A DNA stretch of 64,000 nucleotides, taken from positions 186,001 to 250,000 of the forward strand of contig NZ_JBMSEE010000006.1 in the NCBI RefSeq assembly GCF_049446155.1. The letters run 5' to 3'. The notes under the pieces are model-generated. The model had not been told where the DNA came from. It searched no databases and worked only from the letters and a program-made list of their open reading frames with translations. The position numbers were made by a program, and so were the translations under genes. Below are positions 28,528 through 37,288 of the stretch, piece after piece (position 1 is the first letter of the stretch; each line of letters starts with the position of its first letter). Source of the DNA: Rivibacter sp049446155. Its GTDB lineage: Bacteria > Pseudomonadota > Gammaproteobacteria > Burkholderiales > Burkholderiaceae_C.

Positions 28528-31500
28528 CTACACGATGCGCACGGCCCGCACCGCCACCGCGGGGCTCTTGCGCGTGAGGTCCTGCAGGTCGGCCGCGGCG
28601 GGCAGCGCGAGATCGGCGCCGGCGCGGATCACCGCCACCAGCAGCACCGCGGCGTCCTTGGGCAACGCGCCGACGTTGGCCTCGAAGGTCGCCACCTGCG
28701 GTGTCAGCGCGTCGAGCGTGCGGCCGGCGAGCGTCTGGCGCCGCGTCGCGTCGGTGTCCGCCGCGTAGTGCCAGCCCGGCGGCAGCGCCGCCGACGCCCC
28801 GTCCGCCGAATTGAGCATCGCCTGCACCGTCGCGGTCCACGGCACGGCGCCTTGCGGCCAGTCGGCGGGCTTGTCGAACTTCGCCTTCTTCTTGGGCTTG
28901 GGGTCGGCCCACCACAGCAAGGTCACGCGCACGTCGCCGCCGTCGCGCGGCAGGCGGCCGCGGTGGTGCACGACGACGTCGACGCGCCACGGCCTGGCCG
29001 CCAGCTCGCAGCGCGCCTTGCCGTTGTCGCCTTCGGGCAGCGGCGGCGTCAGCTCGAGGAGGTCCGGCTCGCGCACCGGGCCGGCGCCCCAGGGCTCGGC
29101 GGTGCGGTGCGCGTCCTTCCAGATCGACTCGAAGAACGCCTTGCTGATCGACACGCGCGAGAACGCCGGCAGCGCCGGCGCGCCGGCCGGCGGTGCGGGC
29201 GCGGGCTGGTTGGTCGTCGGCGCGCCGAGGTCGCGCAGCACCTCGCTGAAGTAGGCGTCCCACAGCCCGTTGGCGACCACGCGCGGATCCTTCTTGCTCG
29301 AACGCAGCGCCGCCTGGAAGCGGCGCAGCGGCTCGGCGCCCACGTTCACCGGCCCGCGCCACCACGATTGGCTCGCGCTCGGTCCGGCAAGCGTCGTCGA
29401 CGGCGCGAGCCGCGGCCGCAGGTCGGGGCTGTCGTGCCACGAACGCTGCGTGCCGTCGCCGCGGTCGAGCCGCGCCACGTCGCGATGCCGCAGGTCGCCG
29501 GCGTGCACGCGCAGGTAGGTCAGCGGGGCAACCGCCTCGCGGTCGAGGCGCAGTTCCCACACGCCGCGCGCGCCGATGGCCGCGCGCAGCAGCCGCACGC
29601 CGCCGTCGTTGAACAGCGCGAGGTCCTCGACCGCCGCCTCCGGCAGGCCGTTGACGTGCGGCACCCAGTCCCACTCGAACGGCGGCGTGCCGGCCACGGC
29701 CTTGCGCGTGCCCTTCAGCAGGCCGACCGTGGTGCCGACCCACACCTCGTCGGGGCGCGCCGGGTCGACGGCGATCGACGTCACCGGCGCCGGCCACGGC
29801 TGGCCCTTGTTGCCCTTGGCGCGCAGCCCGGTCGCAAGCCACGTCGCGTTGCCGTCGAACCACCACAGCGTGTCGCACTCGGGCGGCACGGCGTTGCCGG
29901 TGGTGCCGAGGTAGAGCGCACCGCGCGCCGGCTGCGCGCCCGCGGCGGGCAGCGCGTTCGGCTCGATCTCGGTCCAGCTCTCGGCGCGGCGCAGCGTCTC
30001 GATCGGATCGGCCGCCGGCACCGCGGGGCGCTTCTTGCGCTTGCCGCTCGGCGCCGGGCGGTCGGGCGCAACGGTGCCGGTCTTCGCGATCACGGTGTCG
30101 CGTGCCCAGGTGCCCGGCTCGCCGGCGTCGTGCGAGCCGGCGGTGCGGCGAAAGCGGTAGACCGCGTTCTCGGTGAGTGCCCAGGCGGTATCGGCGTCCT
30201 GCCAGCGGCACAGCAGCACCTTCGCGCCGAGGTTGTCCTGCGCGGTGTCGAGCACCGGCGGCGACACCGCGGGAATGTTCGCGGGCAGCGGATCGCTGCC
30301 GGTCGGCAGCGTGAACCAGGTGGCGCCGAAGTCGCCGCTGTACCAGAGGCGGTCGGTGCCGATCAGCAGCTGCGAGGTGTTGACCGCCGGCGCCGGTGCC
30401 GGGTTGCGCCGGTGCGCGATCGCCGCGGCGCCGGAATAGAACGCCGCCGCGTCGCGCTCGGCCGCCGCCGCGGCGCCGACGCGGTACAGCGGCCCCGAGG
30501 TGCCGTAGGTCGCTTCGTTCGACCAGGTGCCGTTGGTGTACTGCGCGACCCAGCGCTGCGGCGCCCGCGGGTTGCGCGCGACGCCGCCGCCGTCGCCGGC
30601 ATGCACCACGCGCCAGGTGGCATTCGACAGCCGCAGCGCGACGCCGTTGTCCTGCAGCCCGACGACGATCTCGCCCTCGAAGCGCGGGTCGCAGGCCATG
30701 AAGTTGGTCTCGCTGATCGACAAGCCGTCGTTGCGCGGATAAAAGCCCGCGGGCCGCAGCGGCTTGTCCGAGCGGTAGACGCCGCCGTCGCAGCCCGTCC
30801 ACAGCGTCGCGCCGCCGTTGCTGTAGGCCAGCGCGTGCACGTCGGGATGCACGCCCACGCCGATCATCTTGGCCGCCCGCGCGCTCGTGCCGTACTGCAG
30901 CCGGGCGGGACTGCCCGGCTTGGGCACGACCTTGTCGACCACGATCGAGGCGTCGTAGCTGCGCGTCGCGCCGTCGGCGGTGGTGACGAGGTCGAGGTCG
31001 GCGGCGTTCTGCGGATCGCCGAAGAAACTGCCGGCGAGCGCCACGCGGTCCTCGTCGCCGGGGTCGACCGCGAGGGCGATGTCGTACCAGCCCTGCGTGC
31101 CGAGGATGTCGGGCACGCCCTCGACGGCCAGCGCCTTGGGCTCGCCGTCGGCCGGCTTCGGGTTGAGCACGCGGAAGAGCCGCGGCTGCGGGCTGTCGTC
31201 GAGCATCAGCCACACCCGCGTGGCCTTCTTCTCCACCGCGCCGAGCACGCCGCGCTTGCCGTGGAAACCGAAGGCCGAGTTCGCCGCATCGACGGCGACC
31301 GGGCGGAAGTCGGCCTGTCCGTCGTCGCGCACCCACAGCCCGCGCTTGGCGGCGGGCGCTTGCACCCACACCCACAGCCGCGCGGGCGCGCCGTTGACGG
31401 CGGGCGGCGTCCACAGCACGTCGGTGCAGCGCAGGTCGGCGCTGCTCTTGAACGGCTCGCTCTGCACGCGCGGCCAGTCGACGTCCTGGCCGCCGCCCGC

Positions 31501-32211
31501 CGGGCGCTGGTACAGCCCGGTGCGCGCGGCCGCGACCACGGTGGCGCCGTCGGGGCTGCTGGCCATCGCGTAGACGGCGTCGTTCACCAGGTTCTTCGCC
31601 TCGCGCTTCCACGGGTCGGCCGCGCCGCCGAGCGGCGCGGTGGCGACGAAGATGCCCACGCCCATCTCGCTGCTCTCGGGCAGCCCGGTGGCGCCCGACC
31701 ACGGCTCGCCGGTGCCCATGAACACGAGCTCCGAGCCGGCCGGATCCTTCCACTGCACGTGCAGCGCCGCGCTGGTGTTGCGATGCGCCGGCCGCGTGAT
31801 GCCGGCGGTGTCGGTGGCCGCGAGTCCACCGACCGACTGCCACGTCGCGCCGCCGTCGACGGTGGCCCAGATGCCGCCGTTGCCCGAGGCCGCATAGGCG
31901 CGCTGGCCATCGGGATGCACGGCCAGCGCGTTGATGCGCCCGCTGACGCGCGGCGCGCCCTCGGCCTGCCCCGACAGCATCACCGCCGGCCCGAGCGGCT
32001 GCCACAGCAGCTTGTCGTCGGTCGCCGGCGCACGCAGCGGCCCGCCGCGCCGCGGCGCCGGCGCCGGCACCGCCGCGGCGCGCAGCGCCTGCAGCGCCTC
32101 CTCGGCGCTGGTGCCGGCGTAGCGCCGCGCGTTGTGGCGCGCGCGGGCGTTGGGGTCGTCCTTCGCCTCGGCGCGCGCGCCAGGCACGTTCGGCCACGCG
32201 TAGCGACTCAC
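28528..32211 (-). CDS. Large Asp-box (BNR-like) beta-propeller protein of the giant-protein operon
   Basis: A 1227-residue protein with no signal peptide. Asp-box style repeats, (S/T)xDxGxTW, occur as TVDGGATWQSVGG near residue 100 and SGDFGATWFTLP near 630, and phrases such as VHPDGQRAYAASGNGG, VWVGTTVGLLKGT and TGCDGGVYRSDKPL are typical of sialidase/VPS10-like propellers. The C-terminal third is different and unrecognised. The start is GTG overlapping the previous stop (GTGA). Beta-propellers often bind carbohydrate or protein, so this may be a recognition subunit of whatever the operon makes. A metalloprotease gene follows 25 bases later. Enzymatic activity is not evident. Confidence 0.75.
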   Translation of the reverse strand: MSRYAWPNVPGARAEAKDDPNARARHNARRYAGTSAEEALQALRAAAVPAPAPRRGGPLRAPATDDKLLWQPLGPAVMLSGQAEGAPRVSGRINALAVHPDGQRAYAASGNGGIWATVDGGATWQSVGGLAATDTAGITRPAHRNTSAALHVQWKDPAGSELVFMGTGEPWSGATGLPESSEMGVGIFVATAPLGGAADPWKREAKNLVNDAVYAMASSPDGATVVAAARTGLYQRPAGGGQDVDWPRVQSEPFKSSADLRCTDVLWTPPAVNGAPARLWVWVQAPAAKRGLWVRDDGQADFRPVAVDAANSAFGFHGKRGVLGAVEKKATRVWLMLDDSPQPRLFRVLNPKPADGEPKALAVEGVPDILGTQGWYDIALAVDPGDEDRVALAGSFFGDPQNAADLDLVTTADGATRSYDASIVVDKVVPKPGSPARLQYGTSARAAKMIGVGVHPDVHALAYSNGGATLWTGCDGGVYRSDKPLRPAGFYPRNDGLSISETNFMACDPRFEGEIVVGLQDNGVALRLSNATWRVVHAGDGGGVARNPRAPQRWVAQYTNGTWSNEATYGTSGPLYRVGAAAAAERDAAAFYSGAAAIAHRRNPAPAPAVNTSQLLIGTDRLWYSGDFGATWFTLPTGSDPLPANIPAVSPPVLDTAQDNLGAKVLLCRWQDADTAWALTENAVYRFRRTAGSHDAGEPGTWARDTVIAKTGTVAPDRPAPSGKRKKRPAVPAADPIETLRRAESWTEIEPNALPAAGAQPARGALYLGTTGNAVPPECDTLWWFDGNATWLATGLRAKGNKGQPWPAPVTSIAVDPARPDEVWVGTTVGLLKGTRKAVAGTPPFEWDWVPHVNGLPEAAVEDLALFNDGGVRLLRAAIGARGVWELRLDREAVAPLTYLRVHAGDLRHRDVARLDRGDGTQRSWHDSPDLRPRLAPSTTLAGPSASQSWWRGPVNVGAEPLRRFQAALRSSKKDPRVVANGLWDAYFSEVLRDLGAPTTNQPAPAPPAGAPALPAFSRVSISKAFFESIWKDAHRTAEPWGAGPVREPDLLELTPPLPEGDNGKARCELAARPWRVDVVVHHRGRLPRDGGDVRVTLLWWADPKPKKKAKFDKPADWPQGAVPWTATVQAMLNSADGASAALPPGWHYAADTDATRRQTLAGRTLDALTPQVATFEANVGALPKDAAVLLVAVIRAGADLALPAAADLQDLTRKSPAVAVRAVRIV

Positions 32212-35200
32212 GGCGTTTCCTCCTGCGGCGGCTCGGGCGCGACGCGGATCCAGCCTTCGCGGAACTCGGCCGGCGTGTCGGGCAGCAGGGCGGTCTGCGT
32301 GGCCGCGAGGATCGCGTCGCTGCGCCAGCTCGCCGGCGTGTCGCGCCACAGGAAGTTCTGGTGCTTGCCGAACACCGACACCTTGGGCAGCCGCACCTGG
32401 CCCTTGGCGTCGAGGTCGGTCTCGACCAGCACCGGCCCGCAGCGCAGCGACGGCGCGAGCTTCGCCAGGCCCGGGCCGACCCAGTCGCGTGCCAGCGCCA
32501 GCGCCTTGCGCGGCAGGATGCCGCTGGTCAGCGACACGCGCCCGGCCGGGTGCATGAACAGGGTCAGCGTCACGCTCTGGCCCAGGTGCAGCGCGAGCGT
32601 GTCGGCGTCGTCGGTGCCGGCGATGTAGGGATGCGCGATCGCGCTGGAGGGCGGTTCGCCGGTGTTCGCGCCGAGCAGCTCGAGCTTGCCGCGGCTGCGG
32701 CCGGCGTCGGCGGCGGTGGCGGCGATCGCCTTGTCGACGAGCCTAAACCGCGCGAAGTCGTCGTCGACGAAGAAGCCGAGCAGACCGTCGTCGCTGCGCG
32801 TGAGCTCGCCGATGCGCACCTCGAAGGCATGGCGCCGCGCCTCGCGCTCGGCGGCCGCCCAGGCGGCGGCCTGCGCGGGCTCGGACAGGTCGACATCGTC
32901 GGGCGGCTTCAGCTCCAGCCGCAGCTGCGCACGCACCACCGCGATCGGCCGCCCGACCAGGCCGGCGACATGCTCGCTGCCGAGCGACGCGAAGCTGTCC
33001 ACCGTCCACAGCGTCGTGTCGATGGCGCGCAGCAGCGCGCTCAACGCGCTCTCATGGCCGGCGGCCAGCGCCGCGCCGCCGCGCGCCGCGGCATCGGCTG
33101 CCACCAGCGCGGCGGCAAAGTCCGCCAGCGGGCGCTGCGCCGGCGTCAGGTCGTGATGCGGACCGGCGTCGGCCGGGCCGGTGCGCCCGGCCGCGATTTC
33201 CCACACCACGCCGCCGCTGGCCGCCTCGTGCAGCAGTTCGCCGAGCGGCGCGCCGTCGGCGCCGAAGACCTCGAGGCTTTCATCGAGATGGTCGGGCAGC
33301 ACGAAGCCGCACACTGGGTTCACCGTCAGTTCAGGCTGCACCTGGTCGACGCGCGCCTCGATGCCTTCGCTGCCGACCGCGGTCGACGCGTCGACGAACC
33401 GGAAGCGCCAGCGCGCCGGGCGCAACAGCCGCGGCGGCAGGGCCAGCGCGCCGGGACGCGTGGCGAGCGCGGCGCGGCTCGGCACGCGTGCCGCCTCGAG
33501 CACCGCCGGCGGCAGCTCGAGCGTGCGGCCGAACGCATCGAGCAGCCGCGCGCGCTCGAGCGTCAGCGTCCCGGCGAGCAGGCCGTGGGTCGGGTTCACC
33601 GGCGCCGGGTCGCGCGTGCCGCCTTGCCCGTCCGCCGCGCGCTGCAGGCCGTCGCGCACCGCGAAGCCGAGCAGCTGCAGGCGCAGGCCGTCGAGCGAGG
33701 CGCTGCACAGGTCGAGCTGCCGCACGGCGGTGTCGAGCAGGCGGTACGCCGCCTCGGTGGCCTCGTCGACGAGGCCGGCGTTGGCGGCGTCGAGCGCGTC
33801 TTCGGCGGCGAGCCAGTCGGCAATCGCGTCATGCAGCGTGGCCGCCGCACCGGCGCCGAGCAGCGAGCGGCCGGTGAGCAGCAGCGTGTCGCCGTCGAAC
33901 GCGGCGCCGGTGGCCTCGAGGTCGACGGCATCGAGCTTCCATGCCGCGAGCGTCGGCGGATCGAGCCCGTCGATGCGCAATTGCCATTCGAGCCACTGCG
34001 GTACCCACGGCTGCGACCAGGTCGTCACGCCGACGAGGTCGGGGTCGGCGCCCTTGTAGAGCGAGAAGCGGCGCAGCTCGTCGGCGACGAGGCGCTGCCG
34101 CTCGAACGCGCCGGGCTCGACCGTGGCGCGCGCGGCTCGCGCGCGGGCCGTGCGCGGCGCCGTCACGCCCGAGAACGCGGCCGTGCTGCCGTCGTAGGTG
34201 CCGTCGGCGCCGTAGCGCAGCAGCGTCTCGGCACGCAGGCGGTTGAACAGCGGCCGCACGTCGGCGCCGGGCGGCGCGGCCGCCGCGGCCACCCATTCGT
34301 CGTGATACGGGTCGTGCAGCACGGCTTCGCGCAGCAGCGCGAGCACTTCGCGCGGCACGCCGCCGTTGCCCAGGCTGCGCACGAAGCGATCGGGCGCGAT
34401 CGCGCCGGGCAGCTCCTGGATGACATGCGTCGGCCAGCGGCAGCCGAGCTTGCCGTCGGGCGAGCCGCGGCCGTCGCCGCCGTGGCGCAGGCTGCGCCGC
34501 GCGCCGCGCAGGCCGATCAGCGGATCGGTCGCGAAGGTCCAGCGCGGCGCGGGCCGCTCGACGATGCGCGCTTCGGTCGCGGCGAGCACGTCGCCGACGC
34601 GCGAGTGCTGCAGGTCGTTCACCGCGGCCACGCTCGCGTGGATCAGCTCGGGCCGCGCCGCGAACGACAGCGCGATCGCCGTCTTCAGCGGCGCACCGGC
34701 GAGCGGATGCGCATGGCGCGCAGGCGGCGCGGCACGCCGCAAGGCCTTGGCCTCGACGGCGCGCTGGGCGAAGGCCAGGCCCTGCCGCGCGCCGCGGCCG
34801 ATGCCGAGCCCGCCGGCACCGCCGGTCTGCACGCGCTGCAGCAGGCGGTCGTTGCCGGCCGAGCCGGCGGGCAGCGACGCGAACGCCGCCGCGTGCTCGT
34901 GTTCCTCGAGCTCGACCGCGCCGTCGGGCGCCGACAGCCGGTGCATCTTCTGCGCCGTGAAGGCCGCGAGCAGCCGCTCGGTGGCGCGCAGCTGGTCGGC
35001 ACTCGCGCCCGCCGCGGCGAACGCGGCAATGAGGTCGTCGTCATGCTGGCCGAGCGCGACCGAGACCTCGCCCGGCGGCGGCCGCTGGTCGGGCGCGGCG
35101 GCGCCGCGCACGGGAACGCCATACACCGCACCGTGCAGCAGCGTCGAGCGCAGGTGCCAGGGTTCGGCGCGGAACTGCTCGAGCGCGCCGGTCGCGAACA

Positions 35201-36263
35201 CCGACGCGATCGCCGGGCGCTGCCTGGCGAGCAGGCTGTCGTCGATCGGCGCGAACGGCTTGGCGAGCGCGGCGGCGGCGCGCAGCCGCTCGACGCCGGG
35301 CAGGCGCGTGTCGTCGCGCGGCGGCGTGCTCGATGCGCGGCCGGCGCTCCAGCGGTCGGCGCTCGGCAGGCCGAGCGCCTTGCGCAGCGCCTCCTCCTGC
35401 CGGCGGCGCTCGAGCTCCCAGCGCGCGTCGCCGAAGTCGTGCAGCAGCCGCCAGCGCAGCCGTTCGAGCAGCTCGTCGAGGCTGTCGTCGCTGCGCGCCG
35501 CGTCGAGCGGGTCGAGCGCAGGGTCGCTCCACCAGCCGGCGACGACGTAGGCCGCGGCGTCGCCGTCGACGCCGTTCGGCGCGAGCTGCGCCACGTCGTC
35601 GAGCGGGTCGTGGAAGGCAAAGCGGTTGAGCACCGCGTCGTAGACCGCGCACCAGTTCGCGCCGCCGCCGACGGTGCCGGTCAGCTCGTTGCGCGCGATC
35701 GGCAGGCCCGCCGGCGTGCCCGGCGCGGCGCCGCCTTCGCTCCATGCGGCCAGCGGCACGGCGACGGCGCGATCGGCCTCGAGCACCCAGCCGGTGGTCA
35801 CGACCTCGCGCGCGCCGGCGGGCAGCAGCAGCCGAACGACGACCCAGCGGTCGGGCAGGGCCGGCAGGCCCAGGCGGTTCGCGCCGCCGGCGGGGGCGTC
35901 GGCGAGCGTGCCGCGCAAGAGCGCGTCGGGCATCGCCCAGTGCAGGTGCACGCCGCTCGCGCGCGGCGTGCCGGGGTCGAACGGCGCGGGCAGGCCGTCG
36001 TCCTGCGACGCGGCGCCGGCGCCGGCCACGAGCATCGGCAGGCGCACCATCGGCTCGGTGTCGCCGGGCGCGACGAACAGCGCCTGCACGTCGATGGGCA
36101 CGAGCAGGCGGTGCTCGCGCAGCAGCTGCGTGTCCCAGGTCGCGATCTCGGCCACCGTCATCGCGGCGCGGTCGGCGGCGAGGAAGCGCTTGCCGCGCAG
36201 CACTTCGCGCGTCAGCGCGGCGTCGCGTGCGGCGGCCGGCGGCCGGCGTGGACGCGTGGCCAT
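32208..36263 (-). CDS. Unknown 1351-residue protein of the giant-protein operon
   Basis: I do not recognise a named family with a function. The protein begins MATRPRRPPA, lacks a signal peptide and is acidic and Ala/Leu-rich. Phrases that look conserved are VHLHWAMPDALLRG near residues 104-118, LPDRWVVVRLLLP, a Trp-rich segment YVVAGWWSDPALDPL, and a C-terminal GQSVTLTLFMHPAGRVSLTSG with KVSVFGKHQNFLWRD. The HLHWAMPD and PDRWVVVRL phrases suggest a globular, probably beta-rich domain, followed by long alpha-helical stretches. The ATG lies two bases after the previous stop and the end overlaps the next GTG, so it is translated as part of one unit with its neighbours. Its role, scaffold or enzyme, is open. 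Confidence 0.75.
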   Translation of the reverse strand: MATRPRRPPAAARDAALTREVLRGKRFLAADRAAMTVAEIATWDTQLLREHRLLVPIDVQALFVAPGDTEPMVRLPMLVAGAGAASQDDGLPAPFDPGTPRASGVHLHWAMPDALLRGTLADAPAGGANRLGLPALPDRWVVVRLLLPAGAREVVTTGWVLEADRAVAVPLAAWSEGGAAPGTPAGLPIARNELTGTVGGGANWCAVYDAVLNRFAFHDPLDDVAQLAPNGVDGDAAAYVVAGWWSDPALDPLDAARSDDSLDELLERLRWRLLHDFGDARWELERRRQEEALRKALGLPSADRWSAGRASSTPPRDDTRLPGVERLRAAAALAKPFAPIDDSLLARQRPAIASVFATGALEQFRAEPWHLRSTLLHGAVYGVPVRGAAAPDQRPPPGEVSVALGQHDDDLIAAFAAAGASADQLRATERLLAAFTAQKMHRLSAPDGAVELEEHEHAAAFASLPAGSAGNDRLLQRVQTGGAGGLGIGRGARQGLAFAQRAVEAKALRRAAPPARHAHPLAGAPLKTAIALSFAARPELIHASVAAVNDLQHSRVGDVLAATEARIVERPAPRWTFATDPLIGLRGARRSLRHGGDGRGSPDGKLGCRWPTHVIQELPGAIAPDRFVRSLGNGGVPREVLALLREAVLHDPYHDEWVAAAAAPPGADVRPLFNRLRAETLLRYGADGTYDGSTAAFSGVTAPRTARARAARATVEPGAFERQRLVADELRRFSLYKGADPDLVGVTTWSQPWVPQWLEWQLRIDGLDPPTLAAWKLDAVDLEATGAAFDGDTLLLTGRSLLGAGAAATLHDAIADWLAAEDALDAANAGLVDEATEAAYRLLDTAVRQLDLCSASLDGLRLQLLGFAVRDGLQRAADGQGGTRDPAPVNPTHGLLAGTLTLERARLLDAFGRTLELPPAVLEAARVPSRAALATRPGALALPPRLLRPARWRFRFVDASTAVGSEGIEARVDQVQPELTVNPVCGFVLPDHLDESLEVFGADGAPLGELLHEAASGGVVWEIAAGRTGPADAGPHHDLTPAQRPLADFAAALVAADAAARGGAALAAGHESALSALLRAIDTTLWTVDSFASLGSEHVAGLVGRPIAVVRAQLRLELKPPDDVDLSEPAQAAAWAAAEREARRHAFEVRIGELTRSDDGLLGFFVDDDFARFRLVDKAIAATAADAGRSRGKLELLGANTGEPPSSAIAHPYIAGTDDADTLALHLGQSVTLTLFMHPAGRVSLTSGILPRKALALARDWVGPGLAKLAPSLRCGPVLVETDLDAKGQVRLPKVSVFGKHQNFLWRDTPASWRSDAILAATQTALLPDTPAEFREGWIRVAPEPPQEETP

Positions 36264-36265
36264 GG

Positions 36266-37288
36266 CTAGGGCTCCAGCCGCGCCTTCAGCGCGGTCTTCC
36301 ACTGCTCGAGCGCGAGCGTGACCTTGAACGCATCGAGCGAATAGAAGCGGTCCTGCTCGCGCGGTGCGTCGGGGTCGCCGAACACCTGGCGATACGGAAA
36401 GCGCAGCATCTGCAGCGCGAACGCGTTGGGCGCGAGCGCGCCGTCGGCGTTCGGCACCTTCGGCACCAGCCGGTCGCGCAGCGCGGTGACGTTGAGCACG
36501 CCCGGCGCGCCGGGGCGAAACGGCACCGGCACCGAGTTGGTGTCGTTCATCACCTCCTCGGGCAGCACCTTCTTGCCGCTGAGCGCGTCGCGCGCGTGCA
36601 CGCGGGCCGCTCGATGGCCGGTGGCGTCGGCGTTGTCGAGCCGCGCGCCGAACTGCAGGCCCTGGCGCGGCTCCTCGATGTGCACCACCGCCGGCACGCC
36701 GTCGATCAGCACCAGCAGCACGGCGGGCGCCAGGCGCTCCATGCGCAGCACCTTGAGCCGACTCGGATGGCTCTCGGCGACCGTCGACAGCGCGCTGTCG
36801 GGCAGCACGTCCTCGCGGTAGGCGCGCACGTGCAGGTTCGGCCAGCCCGACACGGCGCGCGAGCGCAGCAGGAAGCCGGTGATCGCGCCGCCGGCGCCGT
36901 CGAGCCGGTCTTCCTTCTCGGGGCGACGGATGACGCGCTCGGCGGCGTCGACCTCGTCGCGCACGTGCGGATACACCGACTCGAGCTGCGTGCGGTCCGC
37001 GCTCGACACGGTGCCGACGCTCAGCGCGCCTTGCACCAGCGCGTCGGTCCAGGCGCGGTCGAGGTGGAAGAAGCGGATCGACTCCACCGGCAGCAGCTGC
37101 TCGTCGGGCACGAGGTAGCTGAACGGCACGCCGTGCAGCAGCCGCAGCCGCGCGAGGAAGCGGCGCAGCTCGCCGGGCACGACGTGCTCGCCGTCGTCGG
37201 GGTCGCGATCGGTCGCGAGGTCGGCGTATTGCAGCGACGCGGTCATCGCCGCCTTGAGCGCGACCTCGGCGCGCAGGTGCTTGATCAC
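36266..37288 (-). CDS. Unknown 340-residue protein of the giant-protein operon
   Basis: No named family recognised. The start is GTG, preceded at eight bases by a strong GAGGAGG ribosome site and overlapping the previous stop as GTGA. The N-terminus (VIKHLRAEVALKAAMTAS) is helical. A middle section, LLPVESIRFFHLDRAWTDAL, leads to ITGFLLRSRAVSGWPNLHVRAY, then LRMERLAPAVLLVLIDGVP and VVHIEEPRQGLQFGARL, and the end reads ALQMLRFPYRQVF. The GFLLRSxxVSGWP and RMERLAP phrases look like tightly conserved motifs, but I cannot tie them to a function. No membrane segment or signal peptide is seen. Because it sits between two much larger partners and is co-translated, a subunit of a shared complex is likely. 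Confidence 0.75.
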   Translation of the reverse strand: MIKHLRAEVALKAAMTASLQYADLATDRDPDDGEHVVPGELRRFLARLRLLHGVPFSYLVPDEQLLPVESIRFFHLDRAWTDALVQGALSVGTVSSADRTQLESVYPHVRDEVDAAERVIRRPEKEDRLDGAGGAITGFLLRSRAVSGWPNLHVRAYREDVLPDSALSTVAESHPSRLKVLRMERLAPAVLLVLIDGVPAVVHIEEPRQGLQFGARLDNADATGHRAARVHARDALSGKKVLPEEVMNDTNSVPVPFRPGAPGVLNVTALRDRLVPKVPNADGALAPNAFALQMLRFPYRQVFGDPDAPREQDRFYSLDAFKVTLALEQWKTALKARLEP

